Assembly: GCF_001886955.1 (NCBI RefSeq)
Contig: NZ_CP016804.1
Span: 1,178,001 to 1,242,000 of the forward strand
Direction of reading: 5' to 3'
DNA: 64,000 nucleotides
Source of the DNA: Halodesulfurarchaeum formicicum
GTDB lineage: Archaea > Halobacteriota > Halobacteria > Halobacteriales > Halobacteriaceae
The position numbers and the translations under genes are program-made. Under the pieces are notes generated by a model that ran no database searches, had not been told where the DNA came from, and was given only the letters and a program-made list of their open reading frames with translations. Positions within the stretch are counted from its first letter, which is position 1, and each line of letters starts with the position of its first letter. This document shows, piece by piece, positions 7,764 through 17,621 of this stretch.

Positions 7764-8108
7764 TCAGTCTGAACCGAACCTAATCTCCGCAACTGTTCCA
7801 AGACCATCAGCAGTTTCGCCTTCGGTGGGGTTGTACACCGAAACCCTGGGGTCTTTCCAAGATCGAGGAACGTCTTCTGTCGCACTCACCAACAAATAGT
7901 CAGTCGGGAGTTCATGCCGCTCAATCGTTTCTTCATCAGCTTTCATATTCACGCCGATGTAGCCATCTTCCATAACCCCGGAGTTGAGATTGCACTTCTG
8001 GCGATTGATTTCGATCACTTCTCCTCTGTATCGATCAGCCGCCACGATAATCGTAATCACCTCCCCTTGGCTGAGTTCCGTGAGTGTTTCCCCAATCTTG
8101 TCTGTCAT
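7764..8108 (-). CDS. Small beta-rich orphan protein
   Basis: A 114-residue protein starting MTDKIGETLTELSQGEVITI. The pattern of alternating hydrophobic residues (EVITIIVAADRYRGEVIEI) suggests a small beta barrel, perhaps SH3- or OB-like, which often binds nucleic acid or partner proteins. The frame extends to 8171, but that extension lacks acidic bias and the internal ATG gives a better N-terminus. It is transcribed away from repeat copy D. No family recognised. Confidence 0.55.
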   Translation of the reverse strand: MTDKIGETLTELSQGEVITIIVAADRYRGEVIEINRQKCNLNSGVMEDGYIGVNMKADEETIERHELPTDYLLVSATEDVPRSWKDPRVSVYNPTEGETADGLGTVAEIRFGSD

Positions 8109-8225
8109 AAAATTCTCTTGTAGAGAAGGCCGTTTAACGATTCGGCTGCGGAGAACCTCAGATGAGTCCATTGAACAGAAAAATTCACCAATACATTGCC
8201 CGCCATCTTCTCCGTATGCAAGATA

Positions 8226-8293
8226 TGCGCGTTCTATTCAGCAGCGGTTGATTGTACTTGCTCGGATAGTAACGAAAACGGCCTGCTGAACTT
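8226..8293 (+). repeat. Island repeat copy D (best-formed copy)
   Basis: TGCGCGTTCTATTCAGCAG, then GTTGATTGTACTTGCTCG, GATAGTAACGAAAACGGC and CTGCTGAAC. TTCAGCAG (8237-8244) and CTGCTGAA (8283-8290) are perfect inverted 8-mers 38 nt apart, so one strand can fold into a long-loop hairpin. It lies between the divergent genes at 8108 and 8390. Confidence 0.75.
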
Positions 8294-8389
8294 AGACCAT
8301 CAATCCAGCATAATCTCAGAGTTTCGTCGCCTGAATGAGTCAAATCACAGATGTATTGAGGCGACAGTAACCACGAAACACCCACCATA

Positions 8390-10579
8390 ATGATAGTTGC
8401 CGGGCTACTTGCTCCTTCTATGGGAGGTGACTGGGCTAGTGAGATGGCGAAGAAAATGGAGCAGGAGTACGGAGTGGCCCGAGACCGAGCACTGCAAATA
8501 ACTAATCGTGTTCGAAAGCTGGTCGCCAATCCTGATATCGAAGCGCTGAAAGAAACAGGATTGCTAAACGAAGAAATCACCAATGCGTCAATTCAAGATC
8601 TGATTGCGGAGCTGAACGAACAAGACAAGAGAACGATTGAGGGTCGCTGGAACGCCCTTGCGAAGGAGCGTGGGATCTATGATATCGTCGGGGCTGATGC
8701 ACTTCTCTATGACCCAGGGCAAGGCGGCCTCGATCCAGACAAAGAACTGGTTTCTGACGACGGAGAATCTCTCACAATACAAGAAGCGATGATTACCGCC
8801 TGGAGAGAAGAGATACTGATTGAAGCAATCCCACGAGGTATTCGATTAGGTAATACCGAGTTCCGGACTGAAGATAGTAGCCAGATGTCACTCTCACAGA
8901 TCGAAGATGGATTTGATCAAGAGGGATTAAGTGAGCAACTCAGCCGGGACTTGCGCAGTAGCCAGCTTGAGGTTGATGGGGACCTGCTCGCTCTAAAGGA
9001 CGTCGATTTTTCCCTTGAAGCACCACGGCAGGACCGTGTAATCGCCATTGCCGCTGCACGACGGCATATCCTTGAACACTGTGGTGCCTCCCGTGATGAT
9101 ATCCTGGAAGCGTTGGAACCCGAGAAAAATTACCCGCTCGGAATCCACGGTGCGCAGGCCAGATCTAAGGGTTTCGAATATGAATTCCGGCGCCGATGGT
9201 GGGCGGATCTCGTTGCTCCCGGGTTGCGTTCGCTACCTGATATCCGTGAACCGGCCCACGACTCTGGGATTTGGCTTTCAAATGAAGCGCTGACGGGGGG
9301 GGTTGAATCCGAAACCACGGTCGAGACCATCCTGAATGAGGGGTACGTGTTCGAGCTCACACACCAGACGGACGACGACCAGAAGACACATCTCGTCACG
9401 CATTTCGAACCGGACCGCCCGTCGATGACGCCGTTGAAGGGTCCACCAGCGTTCTGGTTCGAGACTGTCGAGAACGAAGAGCGATTCTCCGTTCGCCTCC
9501 CCGAGATTGAAGCGTTGCATCCTGTCCCGTACGAGAGTCTCGCTGACCCACTCGCGGGGGCTGCGTTCGCAGCGGTGCGAAAGCAACTCGAAGATGACGT
9601 TGCGTCGGTGGATGAGGAACTACTCCGGAAGATGCTGACTGATGTGGTGGCGGACGCGACAAGCGTGGATCGTCGTGAAGCGCTCCGCCTTGCGATGATC
9701 ACGGTGAAACATCGGGACGGCACTCGAAGGTTCGCTGTCGATGCGACGTTCGCGTTGCTGGCTGACGAGCCGTCCGCGCTTGACCGAGCGGCGCTCCAAG
9801 CACTTCATGATGCTGCAACTGATGAGCCAGCGGTGCTGAAAGAGCACGTTGGAGACCTGGCGGTCTACGCGAGTCAGGACTCGATGTGCCAGGCAGCCGC
9901 GACGCACGGCTTGATGGAGTTGGCGGAAGCTGACCCGGCGAGCGTTCTCGACGCAGTTCCCGCCTTGGAAGCAGCGGCGACCGCGGAGACGGAGGCGACA
10001 CAGAGTTACGCGGTGTACGCACTCTCCTGCGTCGCAGAAGCGTATCCTGAAGAGGCGTTCTCCGCGATTGCTGCCTTGATTGAGGTAATGCAGAGTGAGA
10101 ATGAGACGACGCAGACGAACGCGTTAGCGGCGCTCGGGAAGATTGCGTCGAACTACCCGGACGCTGCGGAACCTATCGTGGACGAGCTAGTGACGGTACT
10201 GGACGCCGACGCGAAACGCGTTCGGAATAATGCGGTCGGGTTGCTCGGTGACCTCGCACAGGCACACCCGGCAGTGGTGATCGAGTACGCTGATCGGATT
10301 GCCGCGCGGTTGGAGGATAACAATATTCAGGCGCGTGTGAACGCGTCGATTGCGCTCCAGCGGGCAGGTGAAGCGGATCCTGCTGCGATTCGAGCCCAGC
10401 AGGACCAGATAGAGGCTGCGTTGCAGGATCCGAGTCCGGAAGTCCGGGCGAACGTGTGCTCGCTTATCGGGAATGCGAACGTGAGCGTGCCTATCGAGAC
10501 GCTTGAAGAAGTGGCAGAGAACGATTTAGATGAGACAGTGCGAGACCGAGCGGCATGGGCGATCTCACGCCTAAGATGA
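8390..10579 (+). CDS. Large HEAT-repeat protein with an unknown N-terminal domain
   Basis: 729 residues. From about residue 430 to the end it consists of ~40-residue helical repeats of HEAT/ARM type (for example ALAALGKIASNYPDAAEPIVDELV, VGLLGDLAQAHPAVV, and DETVRDRAAWAISRL at the end). HEAT arrays are protein- or nucleic-acid-binding scaffolds. Residues 1-430 are soluble and acidic with no recognised motif; FEYEFRRRWWADLVAPGLRSLPD near residue 275 is a conserved-looking patch. GC content rises clearly in the HEAT half, hinting at a fusion of parts with different histories. MGGDWASEM at 8420 is an alternative start. It may be a defence or regulatory scaffold; no function is assigned. Confidence 0.7.
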   Translation: MIVAGLLAPSMGGDWASEMAKKMEQEYGVARDRALQITNRVRKLVANPDIEALKETGLLNEEITNASIQDLIAELNEQDKRTIEGRWNALAKERGIYDIVGADALLYDPGQGGLDPDKELVSDDGESLTIQEAMITAWREEILIEAIPRGIRLGNTEFRTEDSSQMSLSQIEDGFDQEGLSEQLSRDLRSSQLEVDGDLLALKDVDFSLEAPRQDRVIAIAAARRHILEHCGASRDDILEALEPEKNYPLGIHGAQARSKGFEYEFRRRWWADLVAPGLRSLPDIREPAHDSGIWLSNEALTGGVESETTVETILNEGYVFELTHQTDDDQKTHLVTHFEPDRPSMTPLKGPPAFWFETVENEERFSVRLPEIEALHPVPYESLADPLAGAAFAAVRKQLEDDVASVDEELLRKMLTDVVADATSVDRREALRLAMITVKHRDGTRRFAVDATFALLADEPSALDRAALQALHDAATDEPAVLKEHVGDLAVYASQDSMCQAAATHGLMELAEADPASVLDAVPALEAAATAETEATQSYAVYALSCVAEAYPEEAFSAIAALIEVMQSENETTQTNALAALGKIASNYPDAAEPIVDELVTVLDADAKRVRNNAVGLLGDLAQAHPAVVIEYADRIAARLEDNNIQARVNASIALQRAGEADPAAIRAQQDQIEAALQDPSPEVRANVCSLIGNANVSVPIETLEEVAENDLDETVRDRAAWAISRLR

Positions 10580-10714
10580 GACAGATATCGATTGAGTCTG
10601 AAGCCGTACCGAATTGAACGAGGGTTTTGAGAACTTTATAGCGAACGCATCAGCAAGGGTTAGAGTCTTTAGGCTCTGTTGAACCCCTCAATTGCTGATA
10701 GTTTGATGAGACTG

Positions 10715-10784
10715 TGCTGCATTCGCGCGTTGTATTCACCATTTATTGGTTGCTCCTATTTTGATGATAACGAAAACAGACTGC
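10715..10784 (+). repeat. Island repeat copy E
   Basis: GTGCTGCATTCGCGCGTTGTATTCACC, then TTGGTTGCTCC, GATGATAACGAAAACAGACTGCA. Strong match to copies A, B and D in the left core and in the TAACGAAAAC block. It precedes the gene at 10867. Confidence 0.65.
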
Positions 10785-10866
10785 AAATCGAGACCCTGAA
10801 TCCCGTCGTCGAGAGGGGGTATTTTGACCTCAATTTCTAAGGGGCTGTGAAAGGTCTCTTCGCTCA

Positions 10867-11373
10867 ATGAGGCCCGAGATCCGGAACCATGATACGTGGT
10901 CGTTCAGCGGGGGGAGAGAAATTGTAGAGAGTAAAGGTTTGAAAGAAGAGTTACCAGCAATTGCAGAATCGTATATCACCCATGGCGGAGGTAATCAGAA
11001 TCTGAGTGACCGGCGTGAACTACTTAATCCTCTGGGATGGGAGCAGGAGATCGGGGTGAAATTTGAGACGACCACAGATTACGACGTAGTCTCTCGTCGA
11101 GCGAGCTTTGATGCGTACAAAGAAGGTGTTGTAGTCGAACACGAGAGCGGTGAACAGATGCGTGCGAACTGGCATCTGATGAAAATGGAGATGGCTCACC
11201 GCGATTCGAACGTGTTCTCGATGGGCCGAACCGCTGATGCGGGTGTACTGTTGATCCCTTCGTACGTCAATTTCCCTACTCTTGGAAGAACTGAGAACGA
11301 TGTTCAGGCAGTGTTAGAGCAGTATTTTGATTTCTCTATACCGCTTTTTGTCTGGGAGTATCCTACCAAGTGA
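10867..11373 (+). CDS. BglII/BstYI-like restriction endonuclease
   Basis: 168 residues. The segment RRASFDAYKEGVVVEHES, then GEQMRANWHLMKMEM (about residues 75-105), resembles the catalytic core of BglII/BstYI enzymes. There an Asp is followed by a short strand ending in VxxE and a helix holding further residues. The rest (GVLLIPSYVNFPTLGRTENDV) fits the same fold. Such enzymes cut DNA at a short palindrome and normally travel with a methyltransferase; none is present within the window's island. It is bounded by repeat copies E and F, so it forms a one-gene unit. The call is by pattern only. Confidence 0.6.
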   Translation: MRPEIRNHDTWSFSGGREIVESKGLKEELPAIAESYITHGGGNQNLSDRRELLNPLGWEQEIGVKFETTTDYDVVSRRASFDAYKEGVVVEHESGEQMRANWHLMKMEMAHRDSNVFSMGRTADAGVLLIPSYVNFPTLGRTENDVQAVLEQYFDFSIPLFVWEYPTK

Positions 11374-11411
11374 GATACGCGCCTTGTATTTAGCACGGAA
11401 TTGCTATCAAT
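11374..11411 (+). repeat. Island repeat copy F (short, degenerate)
   Basis: GATACGCGCCTTGTATTTAGCACGG, then AATTGCTATC. It resembles the left half of the consensus and starts directly after the stop codon of the BglII-like gene. The right half is not evident, and the decayed helicase gene begins just beyond. Confidence 0.45.
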
Positions 11412-11459
11412 TACTGGAGATTTCCACAGAGCCGGCCACACAGAACCCCCCTTGATCTA

Positions 11460-13383
11460 CTATGACCTCGGGGCCCTGAGGGTCCGTGGTGTCTTGCCTC
11501 GAGGGCCTGCTATGACTCGCGTGCCCGGAACGACCTCTCGCAACTCGTCGAGGCCGAGAGGCTCGACTTGGACTCGCTTGCCACTCTGTGTGTAGAGAAT
11601 GCTGGCGGTGACCGCCTTTTCGGGGAACCACTCGTCGAGGACGTGGTGGTAGACACTGAGCTGGGTGCGATACTCGCTCTCTGCCCGTCGCGTACGGTCG
11701 GTTTTGTAGTCGATGATCTCGACCTGGTCGGCAGTCTCGTGGACGAGGTCGATCACGCCCGAGATGCTGACCCGCTTGCCATCGACCTCGATGGGCAGGG
11801 TCGCGGGCTGCTCGGCGTGAAGCTCGCCGTCGAGGCCGTCGAGGAACGCGGCGACCCGCTCCTGGTGCGGATCGGACGGGGAAACCCCTTCACCGAGTGC
11901 GTAGGCCTCGGCGAACGCGTGGAGCCGCTGGCCGAAGTCTACCCCACCCGTCGAGGCCGCTGGCTCGCCATCGCTCTCGCTGTCGGCCTCGAATACCGAC
12001 TCGTCCATGAGTGAATGTGGTGTCTCGCCGATCGGCCCCTCGGGGACCGGCACGGTGAACGGCAACTCCGCCTCGACGAGGGCCCGACCGCGACCGGCCT
12101 CGACACTCGGCTCGATGGCCTCGACGGCGACTGGTAATTCGTCGAGAAACGTGTTTGGCTCCGCGCCACCGGCAACGACGAGGTGGCTCTCTGCACGGGT
12201 GATTCCCACATACAGAAGGCGGCGCTCTTCGTCCAGATCCCGGCCGAGACACTGTCTGATGACGTCGTACCGCCAGTTGTCATAGATGTGTGGCACGCCG
12301 TCCTCGGTGGCGTAGAGTTTGCGCTGGCGAAGCCCGACGGGCTCCTGATACTGGATGACCGCCTGATTCCGGGTCCGAGGCGGGAAGCTGCCGTCGTTCA
12401 TGTTCGCCATGATGACGATCGGATACTCCAGGCCCTTCGCGGCGTGAATGGTCTGCACAGTCACCGAATCCTCGCCGGCGTTCGTGTGTACCTCGACGGT
12501 GCTTCCGGTGTCGATCCCGGCCTCGATGAGTTGGATCACGTCGCCCGGCGTGACCGTCGTCGTCTCGTAGAGTGACTGGAGAGTGTGGAGCAGGCCGTCG
12601 GCGGTCTCACCACTAATGCCGTATCGGTCGAACACTTGGCGGGCGACTGCGCCGATAGCGTCTAACCCTTCGAGGGCAGTGTGGAACTCCTGCAGGGCCT
12701 CGGGATACTGGTCAGTCGCAAGTATGTGGTCGATCTCGTCGAGGGTATAGCCGGCCTGTTCGAGGACGACCGCCCAGCCCCGGTCAGCATCAGTATCGAG
12801 AATGCGCAGCCAGGCAAGCAGGAGTTTGGCCGGATCCGTTCGATAGAGCTCGATGCCGCCGTCGTAGGCCATCGGGATGTCGTACTCCTCGGCGACGCCG
12901 AGCAACTCCCGGCCGTAGTCTCGCGTGCGCGTGAACACGGCAATATCGCCATGGGTGGGCGGTCGAGGTTGGCCGTCCTCGCCCTCGAGGGCGTACTCGG
13001 TGAGGCGACGGTAGGTCGTGTCGAGTGAACCCATCACCTCGACGATGTCGCGAGTCGTCGCGTCGACGTACGCATCGTACTCGGAAATTGCGTCGAGGGA
13101 ACCCTGGTGATCCCAGCACTGTAGAACGTTCCCGATCGTGTGGGCGACATCTCACCAGTCATGATTTGTCCGGTCGATCACCTCCAGAAAGGCGGTTCGG
13201 TCCTCGCGTGTTCGCGTCGGCCTGCGGCCAGGCGTCGTGGGGTTGTGGCGAACGTGCCAAAATGTGGGTGATCCAGACGGCGGTTGAGCGCGCTTGCGAG
13301 CGGGAAGTCGGGTCCAAGGTCGTAGTCGGTGACTGCGGGGTAGACAGCATCCAGATTGTCGGTGTGAAAATGATATAACTAGT
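11460..13383 (-). pseudogene. Decayed UvrD/AddA-like helicase-nuclease
   Basis: A 525-codon open frame (13037-11460) holds the C-terminal half of a UvrD-like helicase: TIHAAKGLEYPIV (motif V region), RRLLYVGITRAESHLVV (motif VI), and then a PD-(D/E)XK nuclease (GVIDLVHETADQVEIIDYKTDR). Upstream the same frame continues past a TGA at 13152-13154 (NHDW-stop-DVAHTIGNVLQCW). Beyond a frameshift near 13205 it continues again (YHFHTDNLDAVYPAVTDYDLG) to about 13383. The N-terminal Walker A and B motifs are missing. It is therefore a truncated, frameshifted remnant. Its C-terminal architecture parallels the intact AddA-like gene at 33461. Confidence 0.8.
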
Positions 13384-13597
13384 GTCACACAAACAAATCC
13401 AACAGTGTTCTGCTGGCTCGTGGGCATTGTACGGAGACGCTGATTCGAGAACAAGTTTATCTGAACAGTGCCCTCTATACTCCCAAAGTTCCAAGTTATC
13501 TAGTGTGTTTGAGAAATACTGACGATAGTTTCATTTGGTACCAATTCGATAATCGGATGAGGCGACAAATGATGCAACTATTCCGGTGATACAGTTC

Positions 13598-14419
13598 ATG
13601 CGAATAGAGCTAGCTCTGGACGCTCTCGCGGATGCTGCGTACGATTCTTCAGCCCACCATAAGATACGAGGTCGCATCTGGCGGGCTTTGGAGCACAAAG
13701 AAAAGTACACTAAGTTGCATAACACGAGCCACGGTGTCGGATTCGCTTTCTCGAATATCTTTCCGTGGGGGGAAATTGTCAAAGGTGATCGGAGATACAT
13801 CCGGATAGCATCCCCCCGACGTGAGGTGCTGGATGATCTAATTGATCACTTCGGGCGAAATCGAGCGTTCGAGGTGGGTCAGATGCGATTCAAAATTGCG
13901 GACATCACAGGCCACGCTCCACAGGTTGGTGAAGCGGGGTCAACTGGTCTCATGGACACTGGGACAGGCGTGTTTTGTGCGATCGGCCGGCAACTGGCCG
14001 AAGAACACGGTCTCGATACATCGGAAATCGAGGAGGGAGTGTCAGAGACCAAGATGTACTGGCGACCGAAGCACGGGATGGAGCCACTTCAAGCGGCGAT
14101 CAAACGCTCCCTCCAGCAGACACACGAACAGTTCGGCGACGACTATTACCCTGGTCCAATGGAAGTCGAAGACCCCCTGTTCACAGAATTCGAGCCGATA
14201 AAGGATGACGTCACTTACTCAATCAAGTTTCAGCCAGCCACAGCAGTCGACCGAACGGTTATCCTCTCCAAGTGGCGGCTAGGCTATCGAGTACGCGATG
14301 AAACCCATCGGTACCATCTGAACCTGGCTCTTGACGCTGGAATCGGCCAACGCCGCGAACATGGATTTGGCTTCCTCAACCTTCGTGAACAGAACCCACC
14401 ACGGGTGAACTCAACATGA
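13598..14419 (+). CDS. cas6: Cas6 pre-crRNA endonuclease
   Basis: 273 residues starting [16 protein letters not shown]; a GTG 12 nt upstream is possible but the ATG matches the typical start. Cas6 cleaves the CRISPR transcript within each repeat to give crRNAs. The Gly-rich loop [15 protein letters not shown] near the C-terminus is the family signature, and the fold is two ferredoxin-like halves. An early His ([12 protein letters not shown]) is a candidate catalytic residue. It is the first gene of the cas operon and overlaps cas8b by 4 nt. The 214 bp upstream is AT-rich and should hold the operon promoter; no clear TATA box could be fixed. Confidence 0.92.
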   Translation: MRIELALDALADAAYDSSAHHKIRGRIWRALEHKEKYTKLHNTSHGVGFAFSNIFPWGEIVKGDRRYIRIASPRREVLDDLIDHFGRNRAFEVGQMRFKIADITGHAPQVGEAGSTGLMDTGTGVFCAIGRQLAEEHGLDTSEIEEGVSETKMYWRPKHGMEPLQAAIKRSLQQTHEQFGDDYYPGPMEVEDPLFTEFEPIKDDVTYSIKFQPATAVDRTVILSKWRLGYRVRDETHRYHLNLALDAGIGQRREHGFGFLNLREQNPPRVNST

Positions 14420-16563
14420 GTGACAGGCCTACTCCAGAGGACTTCCAGGACGCCCTGGACGAGTACTGGCATGATCGTCCCCCAGCGAGCCTGGAAGATG
14501 TCATGACACTCTATGGTGTGATGGCTGTCGCAGAAAGTGACGGCAAACTGTATAAAACCCCAAGCGAATTAACACCGTATATTGGCGAAGGCCGGTTGAT
14601 CACGGTATTCCTAGATATATCAGAAGATGGGGCGGAGGTTGTGGATGTCAAACAAGATACCGTTCGAGAAGAACACGTTGAAAAATTGGCGTACGCCCAC
14701 AAAACATCCGGCCAAGGATCGAAATATAGTATTACCCAGACTGGTTCAGCCGACGGTAATAAAGTTGACACGATAGTAGACACGAGATATGGTACATTGG
14801 GGAAGCTCGCTGGTTGGGCAACACAGGACTCAATACAGAAATTCATCGATGAAGGAGAGCACCCAGATACTTGGATTCTCGAAAAAATTCAATCTGTTTT
14901 AGGGAAGAAGAGTGACTCATTAGAGGAAGTCGCTAATTCAATCGAAGAGTTACTACCTGCCGATGAATCTATTCCAACTGTACTAACAGTCCGGATTCAA
15001 GCTGACGCCTCGAATTTAGATTCTGAGGATGGTGTCGAAAAACAGTGGTTGTGGCCCGGAGAAATTAATGTACTGACCGAGGCCATGGAGCGGTACGCGA
15101 CCGCAAACGCTTCGGATAAGAACATCAAGTCTGGACCCCCGTCTGTCGGATACGGGAAAGGGTATGTCTCAGGGAATAACGATCGCGTAGTCGGAACACC
15201 TGAAAGTCCCCTGGAGGTATTTTCTGTGAAGCACCCTGATGCACAGCCAGGATTGCGCAAAGAAGAGTCCTGGAGAAATTATCCGATCAGCGATGACGTA
15301 GCAATGCTGTTTGCGAAGGCTCGGAATCTTATTGACCGTTGTGTCTACCGAAATGGAGGAATGGAAACGTACGCTCTTCCATACTTTGCAGGCAAAATGA
15401 CCGGCATGAAGGCGGACGCCCTGCACCTCGCGATCGATTCGGTCGATCCAGATCGTCAAATCGGGGAATCGACTGACCCGCCGATGGCACAGGTCACGTA
15501 CAATCTCCTCGTAAACGATGACCCGGAAAAACGGAAATTGGCTGAGCAGGAGCTGCGGTTCTATACGGTTACTATGCCGATCAGCGATGACAAGAATATC
15601 ATCGCTGAAGAGCCAGCAGCTTCCGTGTATTGGCCAAACAAGCTCGCAGATGCACTTCGAGAGACGGTCGAAGGGCCCACGCTAGATCCAGCAACCGGTG
15701 GATTCACTCCTGTCGACAATTGGCCTTTGCTGAGCTGGGACTCGCCGGACAAAAAGAGTGCTCGCTGGCGAGCGTATGCCCTCGTTACGAACCATCAATT
15801 CACTGACGCGGTGTTTGGCTACCGTGACGAAGAAGGAGACGACTTCCGTCGTATCGTTGACCATCGGCTTCTCTCGGGAACGCCGGTGGAGGCGAGAACA
15901 CTATTCAAGGAATATCTCCAGAGGTACGGCGACGAATCGGAGGATGGCGACCCGCCACCTCAGCAAATTGTCGCCCAACAACTCGTTCACCTGGAAACAC
16001 TCTCACGTGCAGGATTACTCACCGGCATCGACACGCCAATCGAACTGACAAAGACTACAATGACAACCGAGACAATTGACACAAGCGATATCGCGACGAT
16101 ACGCGAACAGCGGCTTGAGTCATTCCTCAACCGCCCGCTGTTTGACGAACCGACACGGAAAGCAGCCACCCTGGCAGGCGTTCTCGTCGGCCAGATAAGC
16201 TGGCATCAGGACAATATCCGGGATGTCGGCCGTCCGCTCGACTCTGGTACAAAGGGCGACCAACTCACGAAAAATGGTCTGGAGAACGCTCTGACTGCAG
16301 CGCTAGAAAAAGCCAAAGTCTACGCACAGGATTCCGAGAAGAGTTATCACCGAGACTTGCTCTTTCCGGAGACCGTCGACCGGTTACTGGAGGAAACAGA
16401 TTCGATGCCAACAGGCTGGGACATTGACAAGTCTGAGCTCCAATTCTGTTACGTACTGGGCCACGCCCACGGGCGGCGGTCGATGCCCGTTGCGTATCAG
16501 CTCCGCGCTGAGGATAGAACCGACTCCACAGAGACCGCTGCGGCGGAGAGTACTACCAACTGA
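14416..16563 (+). CDS. cas8b: Cas8b (Csh1-type) large subunit of type I-B Cascade
   Basis: 715 residues in the usual place and of the usual length for haloarchaeal Cas8b, between cas6 and cas7. Cas8b recognises the PAM and starts target unwinding in the type I-B interference complex. The sequence itself is divergent, as is normal for this subunit. The C-terminal part is helical and would act as the small-subunit region. Its ATG overlaps the cas6 stop. Function is assigned mainly by operon position and length. Confidence 0.85.
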   Translation: MSDRPTPEDFQDALDEYWHDRPPASLEDVMTLYGVMAVAESDGKLYKTPSELTPYIGEGRLITVFLDISEDGAEVVDVKQDTVREEHVEKLAYAHKTSGQGSKYSITQTGSADGNKVDTIVDTRYGTLGKLAGWATQDSIQKFIDEGEHPDTWILEKIQSVLGKKSDSLEEVANSIEELLPADESIPTVLTVRIQADASNLDSEDGVEKQWLWPGEINVLTEAMERYATANASDKNIKSGPPSVGYGKGYVSGNNDRVVGTPESPLEVFSVKHPDAQPGLRKEESWRNYPISDDVAMLFAKARNLIDRCVYRNGGMETYALPYFAGKMTGMKADALHLAIDSVDPDRQIGESTDPPMAQVTYNLLVNDDPEKRKLAEQELRFYTVTMPISDDKNIIAEEPAASVYWPNKLADALRETVEGPTLDPATGGFTPVDNWPLLSWDSPDKKSARWRAYALVTNHQFTDAVFGYRDEEGDDFRRIVDHRLLSGTPVEARTLFKEYLQRYGDESEDGDPPPQQIVAQQLVHLETLSRAGLLTGIDTPIELTKTTMTTETIDTSDIATIREQRLESFLNRPLFDEPTRKAATLAGVLVGQISWHQDNIRDVGRPLDSGTKGDQLTKNGLENALTAALEKAKVYAQDSEKSYHRDLLFPETVDRLLEETDSMPTGWDIDKSELQFCYVLGHAHGRRSMPVAYQLRAEDRTDSTETAAAESTTN

Positions 16564-16586
16564 GTCCACAAAACCAATCCACACCA

Positions 16587-17612
16587 ATGACGAATCCCAA
16601 CCGCTCCGAACTGTTGTTCGTATACGACGCACAGGACTGCAACCCCAACGGCAACCCGATCGGGGACAATCGACCACGACGTGACCCAGACACTGGCCAA
16701 GGAATTATCACCGACGTCCGCCTCAAACGGTACCTTCGCGACCAGTTGCTGGACGATGGCTACGACATCTACGTGAAGACAGTCGATGGAGAATCCAAGA
16801 CCCGCACCACGCTGATTAAAGACATCCTCGATATGGTTGGCGACGCTGACGAGATTGAGGAGGTAGAAGATCTCGGATCGGACTTTCTTGAGGCTGCAAC
16901 GGACGTCCGCTACTTCGGAGCGACACTCAGCTTTGAAGCCAGTGACGTCGAGGAAGACGAAGCTTTCAGAGAAGGTTTGAACGACGTCCTGCCGAATCAC
17001 TACCAGGGCCCAGTTCAGTTCCTCCCTGCGAAATCCCTGAACGAAGTCGAAGAGAACGAGGAGTACGACTCACTCACGAGCGTCATCTCCACGGGTGAGG
17101 AGAATCGTCAAGGTGGCTTCGACCTCGACGACAAGCGCATCAAATACGGAATCTACCCCTTCTGGGGATTAGTTGACAACAACGGAGCTAAATCGACTAA
17201 CCTCTCACAAGAGGACGTCGAACGACTCGACACACTTTGTTGGCGAGCGCTGAAAAACCAGACAACCTCTCGATCTAAGCTCGGTCAAGAGCCGCGGCTG
17301 TACCTCCGTGTCGAATACAAGGAGGGGAACTACCACGTGGGCGGCCTCCACGAGATGCTTGATCTCAGCGACGAGGGTTCCGACACCCTCCGGTCGGTTA
17401 ATGACGTCGTCGTTGACGCTTCAGACCTAGTCGATGCGCTCGAAAACGCGAGTGACCGCATCAAAACGATCCACGGGGTTGGGGACGATCGGCTTACCCT
17501 CAAGGTGGATGGTGAGTCACTGTCGGGTGAGGAATTCCTCGACTACCTTGATGACGAGGGGCACACCGTCCACCGGATCGACGTCATCGAAGAACGAGAT
17601 TTGGCAGCCTAA
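16587..17612 (+). CDS. cas7: Cas7 (Csh2) Cascade backbone
   Basis: 341 residues with the Csh2 N-terminal signature LLFVYDAQDCNPNGNPIGDN, followed by TDVRLKRYLRD. Cas7 polymerises along the crRNA to form the backbone of Cascade and contacts the target strand. A central GGFDLDDKRIKYGIYPFWG is also typical. It lies 23 nt after cas8b and 9 nt before cas5 in the same operon. It is intact and of full length. Confidence 0.94.
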   Translation: MTNPNRSELLFVYDAQDCNPNGNPIGDNRPRRDPDTGQGIITDVRLKRYLRDQLLDDGYDIYVKTVDGESKTRTTLIKDILDMVGDADEIEEVEDLGSDFLEAATDVRYFGATLSFEASDVEEDEAFREGLNDVLPNHYQGPVQFLPAKSLNEVEENEEYDSLTSVISTGEENRQGGFDLDDKRIKYGIYPFWGLVDNNGAKSTNLSQEDVERLDTLCWRALKNQTTSRSKLGQEPRLYLRVEYKEGNYHVGGLHEMLDLSDEGSDTLRSVNDVVVDASDLVDALENASDRIKTIHGVGDDRLTLKVDGESLSGEEFLDYLDDEGHTVHRIDVIEERDLAA

Positions 17613-17621
17613 CCGCAAGAC

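Noticed and set aside
10655-10710. GGTTAGAGTCTTTAGGCTCTGTTGAACCC-type stretch that recalls an insertion sequence end
   Set aside because: I could not find a matching opposite end or transposase nearby, so it stays an impression.
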